Shown here one piece after another: positions 61,015-64,000 of a stretch of 64,000 nucleotides of DNA. Numbering within the stretch: position 1 is the first letter of the stretch; each line of letters starts with the position of its first letter. This DNA comes from Microbulbifer aggregans (lineage in GTDB: Bacteria; Pseudomonadota; Gammaproteobacteria; Pseudomonadales; Cellvibrionaceae): assembly GCF_020524005.1 (NCBI RefSeq), contig NZ_JAIVKK010000006.1, forward strand, positions 124,001 to 188,000, written 5' to 3'. The position numbers and the translations under genes are program-made. The notes below the pieces were generated by a model, which saw only the letters and a program-made list of their open reading frames with translations, was not told the origin of the DNA and searched no databases.

Positions 61015-64000
61015 TTACTTGCCTCCGTTAGCCACCGCCGCGTCCTTACGACGCTTTTTCTCGCGCTCATCGAGAGGGACCAATTCCCCCGCGTGCAACT
61101 GCAGCTCGGGAGAGTTGAGCGCTTCCACGCTGAGACTGTAAGGACTTACCTCGGTGAAAATCGCCGGATCCAGCTGGGCGATATCATCCGCCGGGGATTG
61201 AACCGTGGACCGCAAACCCTGGGCCGATTGCGCGCCAGCAACGGATTCGAGACGATTACCAAATCCCTCAAATTCACCACCGCCAGTAACAAACGGATCG
61301 TAATAGCTGAGCGCATATAACTCGGCAGACCCTGTCACATACAGACCGAGTGGGATATCTGCGCTACCCACATCCCGCCAGGACCGCTCATCTGAACCCA
61401 GAGTAATATTGCCTGCGATAATGTGCTGATTATCCCGCCCCCGCCCACTGAATGCTGCAGCGGTCAGTACTCCAACACCCGCGCTCTGCAGTGACACACT
61501 ACCGCCATCACCCGCATCAATTTGGCCAATCTCCAGATCCTCCTGTGCCACCACGGCAATATCGATGTTACCGCCGCTGCTGTGAACAGAAAGGCTGTCT
61601 ACTTCCGTGTTGATATCCAGATCACCTGCCAGAGTCAGATCCGCATCCCGGGCTCCCAGGGTACCGGTTACCGTGGCCGTATTCTGGCTGTCGAGCACCA
61701 CGTCGCCACTCGGGTCGTAACTGAGTGTCATGCCTGCAACAGCAAAGCTGACCGCAGCCCCCGTATCCGATACCGACAGTTCAAGTTGCTGGTTGGTAAC
61801 CAGGTGCAACCCACCAGAGCTATCCTCCAAAGATTCAAACCCGGTAAATTGGTATTCACCCGCGAGGTTCACTGCGCTTTTGCCACCATTCACTCGCCAG
61901 GTCTGACCAGCCAAACTCATTTGCAGACGATCATCTCCACCGCCCCCGTTGAGCACAGCCGGCTGACTTCCTGATAGCACGGTTAACTCATCGTTGCCAC
62001 TACCGAGGAACAGTTGATCCAGCAGCGTTCCTCGCAGCACAACGCTATCGTTACCGGCGCCGGTATCAAGAGATGCAAGTGTGCCACCTTCCAGGGTGAA
62101 TGCGTCTGCGCCGCTACCGGCGACGATATTTTCAAAACCGGAGAAGTTCAGGGTCCCGTCCGCTCCAACCAAGCTGCCGCCGGCACTGCCCAGCGTCCAG
62201 CTCTGATCCGCATCAATACCATGTAGTGTGTCACTGCCGGCACCCGCAGTCAGTGTTTGCAGACCATCAAAAGTAACCCCGCCAACCTGAATGCTGTTTT
62301 GACCCAGTAGGAAATACTCCGTATCCAGGCTGGCGCCACTGTAAAGCCCGGTATTCTCAACCCGCTCCAGGTTTTCAAACAGCACACTGATGCTTTCCAG
62401 TTCAGCCATTGCAGTGCCGCTCTCCAGCGCGCTGCCAGAGACAACGGACGCCCACTCGGCCGCATCACCGCGAACAACATCTTCACCACCAGCACTATCC
62501 ACTCTGGAAACACCGGTGAAATCAATTCCTGCAACAGCAACAGTACCGTCTTTCGCGAGGGCAAACTCTTCACCTGCCGCTGTAGCGGTGAGACTATCGG
62601 TTCCGCCATTGCCGGCGACCTTGCTGATGCCGGCGAACTGAATACCCGAGGCCGTCAGCCCCCCTGATGTACCAGTGAGCGCAAAATTCTCATCCGCGCT
62701 GGTGCCTGACAGATTCGCATTGTCCACAGTAACGCGATTGATCCCCGCAAATGTCACCCCATTGGCTTCGACTTGACCACTGCTGCCCACAAGCTGCCAA
62801 TTCTTGGCGCCACTGACGACCTCATCGCCATTTTCACTACCGGCAGTCACCTCTGCGACATCTTTAAACAACAGCCCGAGCACAGAAACTTCCGCAGCAT
62901 CAGTAGCCAATGAGAACGTCTCGGCGCCATTGTTGGCCGATGCGTCAACCCGCGCAGACGCGGTTGATACCTGTTCTATACCACTGAAATCCACACCCTG
63001 GGAAGTTGCGCTACCACTGCTATTCCCAAGCACCCATTCGGAACCGCTCACCGTGCTCACCGTATCAGCCCCGGAACCGGCAACAACAGAATTTACCGAC
63101 TCGAGACGTATACCTTTGGCGTTCAGATCGCCAGCAGCCGACAGGGTAAATAGAGTATCCGCATTACTGCCACGCACAACGCCGCTGCCGCCTGTGGCAA
63201 CTTCCATACCGGTAAATGCCATACCAGCGTGCTCTAGGGCCCCATTCGCAGCGCCAAGCTGCCAGTCACTCGATACCAGCCCCTGCACACTATCTTTACC
63301 CACGCCGGCAGAAACGGAACTCACTGCTTCGAAATCCATCTCAGCGAGAGTCAGTGCATTACTGCCGGTAACAATGAACTCGTCGTCACCACTCGTCGCG
63401 GTGAGCACACCCGTATTCGACACCGAAGTAACCCCGGTTACCGCTATGCCGCCACTGGTAACCGTTCCTGTGCCATTTACGGTAACACCATCCCAGGCCT
63501 CCAGCTGTGTAACCTGATCCTCGAACACCATGGACTCCACACCACTAAATGTGGAGAGCCCGGAGGCCACACTCCCATTACCGGTAACACGTGCCGAAGC
63601 CTGCCCGGTTACGGAAAGCCCGGCATTGGCCCCCGTATAAGCTTCTATACCCGAGAAGGTTATACCATCGTGAAATACCGAATGAGATGCATCCAGTGCA
63701 TAGCCGAGGCCAGCGCGAGACACCACTGCATCACTCCCGCTACCTGCCCCACCGAAAACCTTGCTGACACCAGAGAATTCGATACCCAGCACCGAGAAGG
63801 CACCACTGCCGGACATACTGAAAGTCTCTGCCGAATCACTACCCACCACACTTTCGGCAGTTGCGCGATCGATTCCGGTGAAATCTATACCACCGGTATT
63901 AAATGCACCGCCAGTTCCACTTAGCGCTACCTCAGCGGTAGCGGTAACGCCATCATCCTGCCCGTTTGCATCAACCGCTGTGATTCCTGAGAACAGGGTT
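61015..64000 (-). CDS. Giant repetitive surface/secreted protein, C-terminal part only
   Basis: 994 residues are visible. The frame runs open past the window end, so the N-terminus is missing and no true start is given. Most of it is degenerate repeats of about 60-75 residues with the pattern GVxFxGIxxVxxGxGxDxVxG followed by xxWxL, for example GITFSGIEAYTGANAG, GMAFTGMEVATGGSG, GVDFSGIEQVSTASA, GVTFAGINRVTVDNA, GVTFDGLQTLTAGAGSDTLH. Such Gly/Asn/Asp repeats suggest a beta-helical stalk like filamentous haemagglutinin or large adhesins. The last 200 residues lack repeats (SLSVHSSGGNIDIAVVAQED, YVTGSAELYALSYYDPFVTG) and end with a Lys/Arg-rich EREKKRRKDAAVANGGK. Two-partner secretion is possible; no transporter gene is in view. 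Confidence 0.82.
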   Translation of the reverse strand, partial: TLFSGITAVDANGQDDGVTATAEVALSGTGGAFNTGGIDFTGIDRATAESVVGSDSAETFSMSGSGAFSVLGIEFSGVSKVFGGAGSGSDAVVSRAGLGYALDASHSVFHDGITFSGIEAYTGANAGLSVTGQASARVTGNGSVASGLSTFSGVESMVFEDQVTQLEAWDGVTVNGTGTVTSGGIAVTGVTSVSNTGVLTATSGDDEFIVTGSNALTLAEMDFEAVSSVSAGVGKDSVQGLVSSDWQLGAANGALEHAGMAFTGMEVATGGSGVVRGSNADTLFTLSAAGDLNAKGIRLESVNSVVAGSGADTVSTVSGSEWVLGNSSGSATSQGVDFSGIEQVSTASARVDASANNGAETFSLATDAAEVSVLGLLFKDVAEVTAGSENGDEVVSGAKNWQLVGSSGQVEANGVTFAGINRVTVDNANLSGTSADENFALTGTSGGLTASGIQFAGISKVAGNGGTDSLTATAAGEEFALAKDGTVAVAGIDFTGVSRVDSAGGEDVVRGDAAEWASVVSGSALESGTAMAELESISVLFENLERVENTGLYSGASLDTEYFLLGQNSIQVGGVTFDGLQTLTAGAGSDTLHGIDADQSWTLGSAGGSLVGADGTLNFSGFENIVAGSGADAFTLEGGTLASLDTGAGNDSVVLRGTLLDQLFLGSGNDELTVLSGSQPAVLNGGGGDDRLQMSLAGQTWRVNGGKSAVNLAGEYQFTGFESLEDSSGGLHLVTNQQLELSVSDTGAAVSFAVAGMTLSYDPSGDVVLDSQNTATVTGTLGARDADLTLAGDLDINTEVDSLSVHSSGGNIDIAVVAQEDLEIGQIDAGDGGSVSLQSAGVGVLTAAAFSGRGRDNQHIIAGNITLGSDERSWRDVGSADIPLGLYVTGSAELYALSYYDPFVTGGGEFEGFGNRLESVAGAQSAQGLRSTVQSPADDIAQLDPAIFTEVSPYSLSVEALNSPELQLHAGELVPLDEREKKRRKDAAVANGGK

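Overview
The window looks like chromosomal DNA of a marine, polysaccharide- and protein-degrading gammaproteobacterium, most likely of the Cellvibrionales (Microbulbifer-like). This is inferred from the gene set and is not proven. The clues are a TonB-dependent receptor of the EEIIVTAQKR type, a GlyGly-CTERM secreted subtilase, the carboxyspermidine route to spermidine, the order rpsF-rpsR-(membrane gene)-rplI-dnaB, and the pair rnr-rlmB.

Region by region. 1-2.3 kb: a TonB-dependent receptor cut off by the window start. 2.8-9.8 kb: a complete histidine-utilisation locus. hutI-hutG run leftward and hutC-hutU-hutH run rightward, with a perfect HutC-type operator between the divergent groups. 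10.2-17.9 kb: a leucine/isovalerate catabolic operon liuR-A-B-C-D-E, with an 18-bp palindromic LiuR-type operator ahead of liuR. 18-19.3 kb: a DUF945 protein. 19.7-25 kb: a 1,751-residue secreted serine protease. 25-31 kb: small regulators and membrane proteins, including a two-component protein without an ATPase domain, a racemase next to an AlaE-type alanine exporter, and an AphA-like PadR regulator. 31-37 kb: acetate and acyl-CoA metabolism, namely acs, an HDAC/AcuC-like deacetylase and a CoA-transferase fused to a GNAT acetyltransferase. 37-38.5 kb: panC-panD. 38.7-46.6 kb: speA, carboxynorspermidine dehydrogenase, nspC and agmatinase, bracketed by two DUF6515 proteins. 46.8-48.7 kb: a class II ribonucleotide reductase. 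48.9-57.5 kb: housekeeping genes (dnaB, rplI, rpsR, rpsF, rlmB, rnr). 57.7-61 kb: ppc between two identical tRNA-Leu(CAG) genes. 61-64 kb: the C-terminal 994 residues of a giant repetitive surface or secreted protein that continues past the window end.

The most unusual feature is a family of intergenic nested palindromes of about 100-130 bp: 11 copies between 5.1 and 44.9 kb, plus one possible relic. Each has two long arms that pair within the copy but differ between copies. The arms surround a conserved 53-68 nt core found in both orientations. Copies sit between most genes of the hut, liu and spermidine clusters, never inside a gene, and are absent from the ribosomal and helicase region. 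A second, REP-like palindrome occurs twice.

The metabolic theme is amino-acid use. Histidine goes to glutamate, leucine goes to acetyl-CoA and acetoacetate, acetate is activated by Acs with a nearby deacetylase and acetyltransferase, and arginine goes to agmatine, putrescine and spermidine.
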